Notes: generated by a model not told the origin, from the letters alone. A stretch of DNA of 6,695 nucleotides from Sulfurimonas autotrophica (GCA_015662405.1 DQUE01000145.1:1-6695); one strand, 5' to 3'; positions 1 to 6,695 are shown, counted from the first letter of the stretch. Numbers and translations are program-made.

Positions 1-513
1 GCCTGTCCTGCGAATCCATCGAATATGGTGGGAGTGATATTGCATTATGTTCTCACTGGGACTATTCCAGAGTTAGATTCACTACTACGCCCTAAATTTG
101 CATTTGGGTATAGAATTCACGATAACTGTGAAAGACGTGCACACTTTGATGCGGGTGAGTATGTAGAAGAGTGGGGAGATGAGGGTGCGAAAAACAACTT
201 CTGTCTCTATAAAGTTGGCTGTAAAGGTCCTATGACATTTAATAACTGTTCAATTGTGCGTTATAACGAAGGTGTTAACTGGCCTATTGGTGTTGGTCGT
301 GGATGTATTGGTTGTTCGGAACCAGATTTTTGGGATAAGTATGCATATGAGAGACCTATGGCAAATGCAAATATTAAAGCACCTACTGGCGGTGTAGAAA
401 AGACTGTTGATGAGTTTGGTTTAGGACTCTTAACAGCTGCTAGTATTGGTATAGGTATTCACGCTGCAGCAAGTGCTATAGCAGGTAAAAAAGAAGATGG
501 GGGAGAGTTTTAA
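1..513 (+). CDS. hydA: [NiFe]-hydrogenase small subunit, C-terminal 170 residues (5' partial)
   Basis: This is the electron-transfer subunit of a periplasm-facing, membrane-bound H2-uptake hydrogenase. It carries electrons from the Ni-Fe site in the large subunit to cytochrome b. The frame is open from base 1, so the gene starts upstream, and its Tat signal and the N-terminal proximal-cluster cysteines are outside the window. In fragment numbering, Cys2 in CPANPSN is the last proximal-cluster ligand. His40, Cys43, Cys68 and Cys74 (RIHDNC, FCLYKVGC) fit the distal [4Fe-4S] cluster. Cys83, Cys102 and Cys105 (NNC, GCIGCSEPDFWD) fit the medial [3Fe-4S] cluster. A hydrophobic C-terminal helix (about 138-162) should anchor the protein in the membrane. 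It contains His154 (GIGIHAAA), which matches a histidine I recall as needed for quinone reduction in Wolinella HydA. Whether the enzyme is of the oxygen-tolerant six-cysteine type cannot be seen. The stop codon overlaps the hydB start by one base. Confidence 0.97.
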   Translation, partial: ACPANPSNMVGVILHYVLTGTIPELDSLLRPKFAFGYRIHDNCERRAHFDAGEYVEEWGDEGAKNNFCLYKVGCKGPMTFNNCSIVRYNEGVNWPIGVGRGCIGCSEPDFWDKYAYERPMANANIKAPTGGVEKTVDEFGLGLLTAASIGIGIHAAASAIAGKKEDGGEF

Positions 514-2354
514 TGAGTAAACTACATACAACTGATGGTAATTTTCATCAAACAGATGCAAATGGTAATAAACATATAATCGTTGATCCAATTACAAGGA
601 TTGAAGGGCACTTAAGAATAGAGGCGGTGATTGATAAAAACAATAAAATTATTGATGCTTTCTCTTCATCAACAATGTTTAGAGGAATTGAGACTATTGT
701 AAAAGATAGAGATCCAAGAGATGTGGGTTTGATGACTATGCGTATTTGTGGTGTTTGTACAGGTACTCACTATCAACGATCTATTGAAGCTGTAGAGGAT
801 GCTTTTAACATTACGATTCCAAAAAATGCTAGATTAGTAAGAAATCTTATTCAGGGTGCACTCTATCTGCATGATCACCTTGTACACTTTTATCATCTGC
901 ATGCTTTAGACTTTGTAGATGTTGTTGCAGCAACAAAGGCCGATCCTACAAAGACAGCTAAAGAGGCACTTAAGTGGGCTAAGGTTGCAGGGCACCCTGC
1001 AAGTATCTCTGGTGAAGCAGAGTTTAAAGCGGTTCAGGATCGTATTATTAAGTTTGTAAAAGAGGGTCGATTAGGTATTTTTGGCAATGGATACTGGGGA
1101 AACAACAGCTATAAGTTAACACCAGAACAAAACTTAATTGGTGTTGCTCACTATCTTAAAGCGCTTGATATTCAAAGAGATATGGCAAAAATGCAGGCAA
1201 TCTTTGGTGGAAAAAATCCACATCCACAATCTTTGGTTGTTGGGGGTGTAACATGTGTTCAAGATATTAAAAACCCAGCAAGAATAGCTCTTTTTAAACA
1301 GTTGCTGCAAGAAGCGAATGCCTTTATTAAAGGTGCATACCTTCCAGATATCTACATGGCAGGAACTATGTATGCAAAAGAGGCAACTGATGGTTCAGCA
1401 ACATTTCATGCAAGTAAACATAAAGGGGCACTTGGACAAGAAGTTGGTGGTACCGGTGGTGGTATTCTTTCATATATGACATATGGTGATTTTAGACTTG
1501 ATGATACAGGCTTTTATAACTCTGAACTACTCTTTAAAAGAGGTGTAGTTTTAGGTGGAGATATCACAAAAGTACATGAACTTGATGAAGATAAAATTAC
1601 AGAAGATGTAACACACTCATGGTTTGAGGGTACTGGTGCTCCTGAGCATCCATATGATGGGACGACTATTCCTAAATATACTGGGCTTGATAAACGCGAT
1701 GATGGGTATGCTTATCTCAAAACTGATGAGAAATATTCATGGATTAAGTCACCTCTTTATGATGGGCAAAAAGTTGAAGTTGGGCCATTAGCACGTGTTG
1801 TGATTGGGTATGTTGGTGGTGATGAGAGAACTGTGAAATATGCAAAAAATTTCCTTAAGCGTTCAGGACTCCCTTTAACAGTGTTATTTTCAACAGTAGG
1901 AAGAACTGCAGCTCGTGCTATTGAGACTGAAATGATGGGTGATGTTATGATGGAGTGGGTTGATGAACTTGCTAAAAACACAGCATCAGGAGATCTGAGC
2001 ACTTGGACTGAGTTTGATTTCGATAAAGTAAGCGAAGATTGTAAGGGTAGAGGGATGGCTGAAGCGCCTCGTGGTGCATTAGGTCATTGGATGAGAATTA
2101 AAGATGGTAAGGTTGCAAATTTCCAAGCAGTTGTTCCTTCGACATGGAACGCTGGACCTCGTGGACCAAATGGTGAGGTAGGAGCATATGAAGCAGCTCT
2201 TATTGGAACTGTTGTTGCAAATCCTGAAGAGCCACTAGAGATTATAAGAACTGTGCATAGTTTTGATCCATGTATTGCATGTGCTGTACATGTAATGGAT
2301 ACAAATGGCAAGGAGTTAGCTGTATATAAAGTTGACCCTAATTGTGCATTCTAA
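513..2354 (+). CDS. hydB: [NiFe]-hydrogenase large subunit
   Basis: This is the catalytic subunit, which oxidises H2 at a Ni-Fe(CN)2CO centre. It is 613 residues long, slightly more than the usual 550-600. The N-terminal DPITRIEGH motif is at 25-33. The first Ni-binding motif RICGVCTGTH is at 77-86 (Cys79, Cys82, His86). The internal GGKNPHPQS motif is present. The second Ni-binding motif DPCIACAVH is at 585-593 (Cys587, Cys590). The 20 residues after His593 are the propeptide that a maturation peptidase normally removes once nickel is inserted. Its presence shows that the protein is made as a precursor. The start is set by the ATG at 513 with a strong GGGGGAG ribosome site at 499-505, and the TAATG overlap with hydA indicates coupled translation. 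HydB should travel to the periplasm with HydA through the Tat system, because large subunits lack their own signal. All active-site ligands are intact. Confidence 0.98.
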   Translation: MSKLHTTDGNFHQTDANGNKHIIVDPITRIEGHLRIEAVIDKNNKIIDAFSSSTMFRGIETIVKDRDPRDVGLMTMRICGVCTGTHYQRSIEAVEDAFNITIPKNARLVRNLIQGALYLHDHLVHFYHLHALDFVDVVAATKADPTKTAKEALKWAKVAGHPASISGEAEFKAVQDRIIKFVKEGRLGIFGNGYWGNNSYKLTPEQNLIGVAHYLKALDIQRDMAKMQAIFGGKNPHPQSLVVGGVTCVQDIKNPARIALFKQLLQEANAFIKGAYLPDIYMAGTMYAKEATDGSATFHASKHKGALGQEVGGTGGGILSYMTYGDFRLDDTGFYNSELLFKRGVVLGGDITKVHELDEDKITEDVTHSWFEGTGAPEHPYDGTTIPKYTGLDKRDDGYAYLKTDEKYSWIKSPLYDGQKVEVGPLARVVIGYVGGDERTVKYAKNFLKRSGLPLTVLFSTVGRTAARAIETEMMGDVMMEWVDELAKNTASGDLSTWTEFDFDKVSEDCKGRGMAEAPRGALGHWMRIKDGKVANFQAVVPSTWNAGPRGPNGEVGAYEAALIGTVVANPEEPLEIIRTVHSFDPCIACAVHVMDTNGKELAVYKVDPNCAF

Positions 2355-2366
2355 GAGGGGGATGCT

Positions 2367-3116
2367 ATGAAAACAAAAGCAGGACACAAACAGGTTAAGC
2401 GTGCAACAACTGCCGCGAGGATTATTCATTGGGTAAATGTTTTCTCTATGATAGCAGCAATTGCAACAGGTTTGTATATTGCTGCGCCATACTATCAAAC
2501 ATTTATTGCAGATCCTGCAGTTGATAAGTATGTAATGGCATGGAATCGTTGGGTGCATTTTATAGTTGCTATTATTTTTGATGTGACATCTATTATTGTC
2601 TTTTATTTGATGTTTTTTTCTCGTGTTGAAAAGACATATAAAAAGATAATACCGAGCAAAGAGAATTTTAAAGAGTTTGTAGAGGTTTTTTTAAACCTTA
2701 TTACATTCAATAGACGTAAAGAGTTTAGTTCAGAGCATAACGATAGTTTCAATATTACATTTTTCTCTGTATTTCATCTTTTGCTTGTATGGATGTTGCT
2801 TACTGGTTTACAAATGTATGTACATGGGCTTGCATCTGGAGAGAGTAGTATAGGAGAGTGGTGGCCTTGGATGTTGCATCTAATAACAGACTGGACTATA
2901 CCTGTTTCGGCATGGATGGTTGGTAGCGGACCAACTCCATCACTCATGGATGTACGCATTAGTCACCATATAACAATGTGGCTTATTATTGTATGGGTTG
3001 TTTTTCATATCTATTATCAAGTTTGGAGAACAATCTTTTGGAAAGAGGGTGATATTGCCATTATGTTTGGTGGAAGTAAGTTTGTAAAAGTAAAAGAAGA
3101 GGGGGAGGAGGCTTAG
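2367..3116 (+). CDS. hydC: Hydrogenase cytochrome b subunit
   Basis: This integral membrane di-heme b protein anchors HydAB and passes electrons from the distal Fe-S cluster to menaquinone. It is 249 residues long with about four strongly hydrophobic helices, near 18-40, 62-84, 129-153 and 200-222. Likely heme histidines are His21 (ARIIHW), His64 (RWVHF), His200 or His201 (SHHITMW) and His214 (VVFHIYY). The 14-residue spacing between His200 and His214 equals the spacing I recall for the two C-terminal ligands of Wolinella HydC. The family is the HyaC/HupC/HydC type. A charged segment of about 45 residues (85-128, rich in Lys, Arg and Glu) joins helices 2 and 3 and probably faces the cytoplasm. 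The gene lies 12 bases after hydB and has a strong GAGGGGG ribosome site at 2355-2361. The ATG at 2362 is out of frame. Confidence 0.96.
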   Translation: MKTKAGHKQVKRATTAARIIHWVNVFSMIAAIATGLYIAAPYYQTFIADPAVDKYVMAWNRWVHFIVAIIFDVTSIIVFYLMFFSRVEKTYKKIIPSKENFKEFVEVFLNLITFNRRKEFSSEHNDSFNITFFSVFHLLLVWMLLTGLQMYVHGLASGESSIGEWWPWMLHLITDWTIPVSAWMVGSGPTPSLMDVRISHHITMWLIIVWVVFHIYYQVWRTIFWKEGDIAIMFGGSKFVKVKEEGEEA

Positions 3117-3128
3117 TTTTCCTTTCCC

Positions 3129-3144
3129 TTGAGGTTGTATATTG
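3129..3144 (+). promoter_or_regulatory. Ribosome binding site and TTG start of hydD
   Basis: TTGAGG at 3129-3134 lies seven bases before a TTG codon at 3142-3144. No in-frame ATG or GTG lies between here and the conserved GIGNIMFHDEG motif, which begins only ten residues after the TTG. The start must therefore be at this TTG. Translation is likely weaker than that of hydB and hydC, which have ATG starts and purine-rich sites. Confidence 0.75.
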
Positions 3145-3714
3145 AAAGAAAAAAGAGTTGCATTAATTGGAATCGGAAATATTATGTTTCACGATGAAGG
3201 TATGGGTACGTATTTAGTTAATTATATAAAAGAAAACTATGAAGAGCACCCTAGTTTGACAGTGGTTGAAGGTGGAACTTTAGGGTTTGGTTTAATGACT
3301 TACTATCAAGAATATGACAAAATTATTGTTGTAGGTACGGGATCGAAAAATGACAAGGTTGGAACTATTAGCTCAGAAAATGCGCAAGAGATTATCTCTA
3401 ATGAGTCAGTAACGAGAAAGACCGCAAATGAAGTTGAAATTACGATGATGATTGAGATATGTTCCTTCCATGAAAATATGGGAGATGTACAGCTTCTTAC
3501 CATGGTTCCCTCTGATATTATTGAAGTAAAAAATGGTATGACTTCAGAGACGCTTTTGCATATGCCAAAGTTTGTAGAAGCTACATTAAAAGAACTCAAA
3601 TCTTCAGGTATAGAGTTGCAAAAAAAGAAAAAAACTGTCTCTTTTGAGGAGATAATTCATATATGTGCAAACCCAAAGGTTTCTCACTATAATGACATGT
3701 CAAATCTAAAGTAA
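3142..3714 (+). CDS. hydD: HyaD/HybD-family hydrogenase maturation peptidase homologue, probably lacking the nickel site
   Basis: Members of this family (peptidase M52) sense nickel in the large subunit and cut off its C-terminal tail. The 190-residue protein has the family N-terminus GIGNIMFHDEGMG (10-22), the VVEGGTLGFGL segment (41-51) and the conserved MVPSDIIEVKNGMT segment (121-134). Compared from memory with E. coli HybD, whose nickel-binding residues are Glu16, Asp62 and His93, a constant offset of three gives Glu19, Gly65 and Asn96 here. Only the Glu is kept. The Asp position reads IIVVGTG instead of the usual I-x-x-D-A, and the His position reads TANEVEI. The C-terminus has a Lys-rich run (161-164) and an extra tail of about 26 residues with no motif I know. 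The gene lies 25 bases after hydC and uses TTG. Family membership is firm. Peptidase activity is doubtful, and the protein may act as a chaperone or regulator. Confidence 0.88.
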   Translation: MKEKRVALIGIGNIMFHDEGMGTYLVNYIKENYEEHPSLTVVEGGTLGFGLMTYYQEYDKIIVVGTGSKNDKVGTISSENAQEIISNESVTRKTANEVEITMMIEICSFHENMGDVQLLTMVPSDIIEVKNGMTSETLLHMPKFVEATLKELKSSGIELQKKKKTVSFEEIIHICANPKVSHYNDMSNLK

Positions 3715-3723
3715 TTATATAAT
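3692..3723 (+). promoter_or_regulatory. Possible internal sigma-70-type promoter before hydE
   Basis: ATGACA at 3692-3697 matches five of six bases of the -35 consensus. TATATA at 3716-3721 (18-base spacer) overlaps TATAAT at 3718-3723 (20-base spacer). Initiation would fall about ten bases before the hydE start at 3743. It sits at the only clearly AT-rich junction in the operon and could give separate expression of hydE and hypF. In such an AT-rich genome these matches can arise by chance. Confidence 0.3.
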
Positions 3724-3742
3724 ATAAACTATAAGGATCAGT

Positions 3743-5674
3743 ATGTATTTTATTTTTGAGATGAATTTTTCATCTCCCAAAAACTATATAGCCAATCTCA
3801 TAAGAGCTTATGTAGAAGAGAAAAAGATAGATGTAGGGGTATTACAAACATTCGATAAAATAATTTTAGTATGTGATAAAGAGGATGAAAATTTAGAATC
3901 TTTTTTTTTAGGTCTTGAAAATATATTACCAGCATCACTTTTTTTGAGTGAAGCAAAGCACTATTTTTCTGATGAAAAACCAAAGCTTATGCCACTAGCT
4001 AAGCTAGAACTTCCTCTTAATATTGCTCCTTGTCCCACATGTCAAAAAGAGATGTTTGATGTAAGCTCTCCTCGGTATTATTATCCTTTTACCTCATGTA
4101 ATAATTGTGGTTCTCAGCATCAATTTATTACAAAATACCCTTTTTCACGTGCAAACTCAACTATGAAATTTTTAACTCCGTGTGAAACATGTAAAGAGGA
4201 GATGAAATCAAATCCTTTACGTAAAGACTATCCTTTAATATCATGTATAGAGTGTGGTATAGCTGTTAGAATGGTCGATAAAGAAGTAGAGCATATGGCA
4301 CTCACTAAAGGGGATTATCGTAAACTTTTTGAGGTGAGCGCAGGAGCTATTGCAGCAGGAAAAAGCGTATTGATGAAAACTATGCATGGATATAGAAAGT
4401 TTTTCAATCCCCATAATACAAGTGAAGAGCATGTAGGACTCTCAACACTGCTAATGGCATCAGCAGATGGTTTTAACAAGCATTTAATGCTTGTTGAGCA
4501 AGAGTTTAATGCACTGCTAAGTATTGAACGACCTCTGCTTAGAGTTGCAACAAAGAGTGATGAGGTAAAAGAGATTTACGGCTCCTCTGTACTCGTGAAG
4601 TATCCTGATGATGGGATGACTATGCTGTTGGCAAGAGAGATACTCAATACTCAAAAAGAGTATATTGCATATGTTGAGTGTGACTCAGATACATCTGCTG
4701 ATTTCTTAGTTGATTTTGATATACCAGTAAATTTTCAAAAAGATATAAAACTCTTTATCAATCAAGATACAAAACTTTTTATCTCAGGGGAGAGAGTTGT
4801 TTTTCCTGCAGAGGTACAAAGTAAAAAAGATAGAGTAGCTGTTGCACATGATTTAGCCTGTGTAGAGGTGGGAGGAAAGCATATTATAGATTCTCTTGAA
4901 TTGTTTGACTCTGTAAAGACGCAAGAGATATATGTTTTAGAGAGTGAGGACTTTGAATCTTTGCATACAAATGAAGTACGATTTGAGTCCTATAAAGCCT
5001 CAATGATGTCTGTCCTTGCAGAACACTATAAAATTGGACAAAAAGCGATTGGTGTACATTTTGATGGTAGTTTGAACTTTCTTTACTATAATGGAAAACA
5101 GGTTATTAATGCAGTTCCGGCAATACCTTTTGAATCTGATAACTTATGGGAAAAAATTGCTACATTACGAGATGGTTCAGATAGACTTGTTACAAACTAT
5201 AAAAAAGCTTATCCTAAAGTATGGGAGCGGTTAGATAACCTTGAAGGTGATATGGATATATTTGAAGTTACTGCTATTACTTTAGGACTTGAAGATGAAA
5301 GTTTTGAGGGGATCTCTAGTGAAGCATTGAGTTTTTTAGGAAAAGGTGGACTGCAAATTGATACAAGAGTAAAAGATAACCGATTTGATAATTATGCTTT
5401 TTTAACAAGTATCATGTCCTATCAGTTGGGTGATGTTGAAACAAATTTTTTATGTTATAGTATTTATGAATCCTTTGGTGACTATATTGGCGAGATAGTA
5501 CCACAACTTCTTGAAAAAGTAGATACCAAAACTGTTGTATTAACAGGTGAAACTTTTGCAAATCAGTCTCTTTATGCTAGGATACAAAGAACATTAGGTC
5601 AGTATCAACCACTTTTTAATAAAAACTTTCCTATTGGTAAGGAGAATGCAGTGCATGGAGCATTATACTTATAA
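3743..5674 (+). CDS. hydE: HydE: HypF-derived accessory protein with degenerate catalytic motifs
   Basis: This 643-residue protein takes the hydE place in the hydABCDE order of Campylobacterota. It is not the radical-SAM HydE of [FeFe]-hydrogenases. It aligns by eye along its length with HypF. Residues 1-80 have an acylphosphatase-like pattern without the GFRPF and SNN motifs. Residues 97-171 hold four CxxC pairs (97/100, 119/122, 147/150, 168/171), with gaps of 18, 24 and 17 residues, almost exactly the HypF zinc-finger pattern. Residues 190-335 resemble the YrdC-like domain (GKSVLMKTMHGY at 206-217) but lack KRKxR and SANxS. Residues 365-643 resemble the Kae1-like domain (VAHDL at 367-371, VLAEH at 424-428, VHFDG at 438-442, VVLTGETFANQSL at 598-610), with YKASM (417-421) where HypF has a HHxAH-type metal motif. 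The frame is intact, so it is not a decayed pseudogene. The ATG has an AAGGA site at 3733-3737. It probably aids hydrogenase maturation without HypF catalysis. Confidence 0.85.
   Translation: MYFIFEMNFSSPKNYIANLIRAYVEEKKIDVGVLQTFDKIILVCDKEDENLESFFLGLENILPASLFLSEAKHYFSDEKPKLMPLAKLELPLNIAPCPTCQKEMFDVSSPRYYYPFTSCNNCGSQHQFITKYPFSRANSTMKFLTPCETCKEEMKSNPLRKDYPLISCIECGIAVRMVDKEVEHMALTKGDYRKLFEVSAGAIAAGKSVLMKTMHGYRKFFNPHNTSEEHVGLSTLLMASADGFNKHLMLVEQEFNALLSIERPLLRVATKSDEVKEIYGSSVLVKYPDDGMTMLLAREILNTQKEYIAYVECDSDTSADFLVDFDIPVNFQKDIKLFINQDTKLFISGERVVFPAEVQSKKDRVAVAHDLACVEVGGKHIIDSLELFDSVKTQEIYVLESEDFESLHTNEVRFESYKASMMSVLAEHYKIGQKAIGVHFDGSLNFLYYNGKQVINAVPAIPFESDNLWEKIATLRDGSDRLVTNYKKAYPKVWERLDNLEGDMDIFEVTAITLGLEDESFEGISSEALSFLGKGGLQIDTRVKDNRFDNYAFLTSIMSYQLGDVETNFLCYSIYESFGDYIGEIVPQLLEKVDTKTVVLTGETFANQSLYARIQRTLGQYQPLFNKNFPIGKENAVHGALYL
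5639..5657 (+). promoter_or_regulatory. Ribosome binding site and start of hypF inside hydE
   Basis: AAGGAG at 5639-5644 lies within the end of hydE. Two in-frame ATGs follow. The one at 5646 is only one base from the site, which is too close, while the one at 5655 is ten bases away and gives MEHYTYKITITGTVQ, a normal HypF start. I therefore chose 5655. The resulting 20-base overlap with hydE suggests coupled translation. Confidence 0.65.
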
Positions 5675-6695
5675 GATAACTATTACGGGTACTGTACAAG
5701 GAGTAGGTTTTCGCCCCTTTGTATATGCTCTTGCTCAAAGATACCTTTTTCATGGGACAGTGAGCAACAACAGTGCAGGTGTTGTTATTTTTGTAAATGT
5801 TGATTCTATCACACTGCAACAACTACTCACAGCATTGGAGTATGAAGCCCCCCTTTTAGCAGATATTCAAAACATCAAGTGTGAAGAGGTGGCGTTTCAA
5901 AAGTTTGAGCGTTTTGAAATTCTCCAAACACAAGAGAAGGGAACTATAAAAGCAAATATCCCTCCCGATATAAGCACATGTAGTGAGTGTGAAGAGGAGC
6001 TTTTTGATCCTACAAATCGTCGCTACAGATACCCTTTTATTACATGTACGCAATGTGGTGTACGTTACTCTATTATAAAAAACCTCCCCTATGATAGAAA
6101 AAACACTTCAATGGCAGATTTTACAATGTGTAAACTCTGTGAAGAGGAGTACACAAATCCATTAGATAGACGCTATCATGCACAGCCGATTGGTTGTTGG
6201 GACTGTGGTCCACAAATGCTTCTCAAACATAAGGGAAAAAACTTAGAACTTCCCCAAAAAGAGATAGTTCAGAGAGTCGTTAAAGCTTTAGAAGATGGAA
6301 ATATAGTCGCGATTAAAGGTGTCGGTGGCTATCATATAATGTGTGATGCTACAAATGATGTAGCGGTTAAAGAGCTTCGCAAACGCAAACAACGACCCAA
6401 AAAACCCTTTGCAGTTCTTGTCAGAGATATTTGTGCGGCAAAACTTTTAGCAGATATATCGCCCAAAGAAGAGAGACTGCTTACCTCAAAAGAGAGACCC
6501 ATTGTACTTCTTGATGCTAAAGCAAATAGATTATCTTCTTATGTAGCCCCAAATCTCTCAAGAGTAGGCATATTTTTAGCATATACACCTTTGCATCTTT
6601 TAATTCTCGATGGACTCAATAAACCACTTATAGCTACATCTGCAAATATTTCAAATGAACCTATCTGTAGCAATCTCGAAGATATGGAGCAAATA
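5655..6695 (+). CDS. hypF: HypF carbamoyltransferase, N-terminal 347 residues (3' partial)
   Basis: HypF uses carbamoyl phosphate and ATP to make carbamoyl-adenylate and hands the carbamoyl group to HypE, where it becomes the cyanide ligand of the [NiFe] active-site iron. It acts in the cytoplasm. The frame is open to the last base, and the usual length is about 750 residues. The acylphosphatase domain (about 1-90) has TGTVQGVGFRPF with catalytic Arg20 and SNNSAG with Asn38. The zinc-finger domain has cysteine pairs at 109/112, 131/134, 159/162 and 181/184, with gaps of 18, 24 and 18 residues, the classic HypF pattern. The YrdC-like domain begins near 205 with IKGVGGYH (220-227), the nucleotide-binding KRKQRPKKPF (243-252) and SANIS (329-333). 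The Kae1-like domain lies beyond the window. All visible catalytic motifs are intact, in contrast to hydE just upstream. Other hyp genes probably follow, though none can be seen. Confidence 0.97.
   Translation, partial: MEHYTYKITITGTVQGVGFRPFVYALAQRYLFHGTVSNNSAGVVIFVNVDSITLQQLLTALEYEAPLLADIQNIKCEEVAFQKFERFEILQTQEKGTIKANIPPDISTCSECEEELFDPTNRRYRYPFITCTQCGVRYSIIKNLPYDRKNTSMADFTMCKLCEEEYTNPLDRRYHAQPIGCWDCGPQMLLKHKGKNLELPQKEIVQRVVKALEDGNIVAIKGVGGYHIMCDATNDVAVKELRKRKQRPKKPFAVLVRDICAAKLLADISPKEERLLTSKERPIVLLDAKANRLSSYVAPNLSRVGIFLAYTPLHLLILDGLNKPLIATSANISNEPICSNLEDMEQI

Noticed and set aside
1757..2558. Antisense reading frames of 75-81 codons opposite hydB and early hydC
   Set aside because: They lie opposite strongly conserved hydrogenase coding sequence, have no recognisable protein pattern and no clear ribosome site, and fit chance openings on the complementary strand.
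3619..3634. Two runs of seven A in hydD as a programmed frameshift site
   Set aside because: The sequence simply encodes a Lys run near the C-terminus. I saw no downstream hairpin or alternative frame product that would make a shift meaningful.
3694..3701. Palindrome GACATGTC near the hydD end as an operator
   Set aside because: It is only eight bases, lies inside coding sequence and has no second copy at another junction.
5646..5654. Upstream in-frame ATG as the hypF start
   Set aside because: It is only one base from the AAGGAG site, and the ATG at 5655 has workable spacing and the usual HypF N-terminal length.
3743..5674. hydE as a decaying pseudogene or second active HypF
   Set aside because: There is no stop or frameshift over 643 codons and the cysteine pattern is precise, so it is not decaying. 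The missing catalytic motifs argue against HypF activity.
3743..5674. hydE as the radical-SAM maturase of [FeFe]-hydrogenases
   Set aside because: The shared name is a coincidence. There is no CxxxCxxC radical-SAM motif, and the operon encodes a [NiFe] enzyme.
5631..6053. Antisense reading frames opposite the hydE end and hypF
   Set aside because: The + strand here encodes an unmistakable HypF N-terminus with intact motifs, and the antisense products show no family features.

Overview
This window lies inside a hydrogenase operon. All genes are on the + strand and packed almost end to end. In order they are: the C-terminal part of a [NiFe]-hydrogenase small subunit (hydA, 5' end outside the window), the complete large subunit (hydB), a membrane cytochrome b subunit (hydC), a maturation-peptidase homologue (hydD), a HypF-like protein (hydE), and the first 347 codons of a true hypF, which runs off the 3' end. 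The order hydABCDE, the AT-rich sequence and the protein style match the membrane-bound H2-uptake hydrogenases (group 1b type) of Campylobacterota such as Wolinella, Helicobacter and the sulfur-oxidising genera. I would not name a genus from this sequence alone.

HydA, HydB and HydC form the enzyme. HydB carries the Ni-Fe site where H2 is split. HydA passes electrons through three Fe-S clusters to the two hemes of HydC, which reduces membrane menaquinone. All key ligands visible in the window are intact, so the enzyme looks functional. HypF supplies the carbamoyl group for the cyanide ligands of the active-site iron, and its visible catalytic motifs are all present.

The unusual part is between 3142 and 5674, where two accessory proteins have the fold of maturation enzymes but have lost their catalytic residues. 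HydD keeps one of the three nickel-binding residues known in the HybD/HyaD peptidases (Glu19); the positions of the other two are Gly65 and Asn96. HydE aligns along its whole length with HypF (acylphosphatase-like, zinc-finger, YrdC-like and Kae1-like parts). It keeps all eight zinc-finger cysteines but lacks the acylphosphatase Arg/Asn, the YrdC KRKxR and SANxS motifs, and the HHxAH metal site. It lies directly upstream of, and overlaps, the genuine hypF. HydD and HydE therefore look like pseudoenzymes kept beside an intact hydrogenase, perhaps as chaperones, scaffolds or regulators. That role is inference.

There is no gap above 300 bases without a gene. The largest intergenic spaces are 25 bases (before hydD) and 28 bases (before hydE). 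I see no RNA gene, mobile element, CRISPR array, large repeat or clear terminator. The only possible internal promoter is the AT-rich stretch just before hydE.
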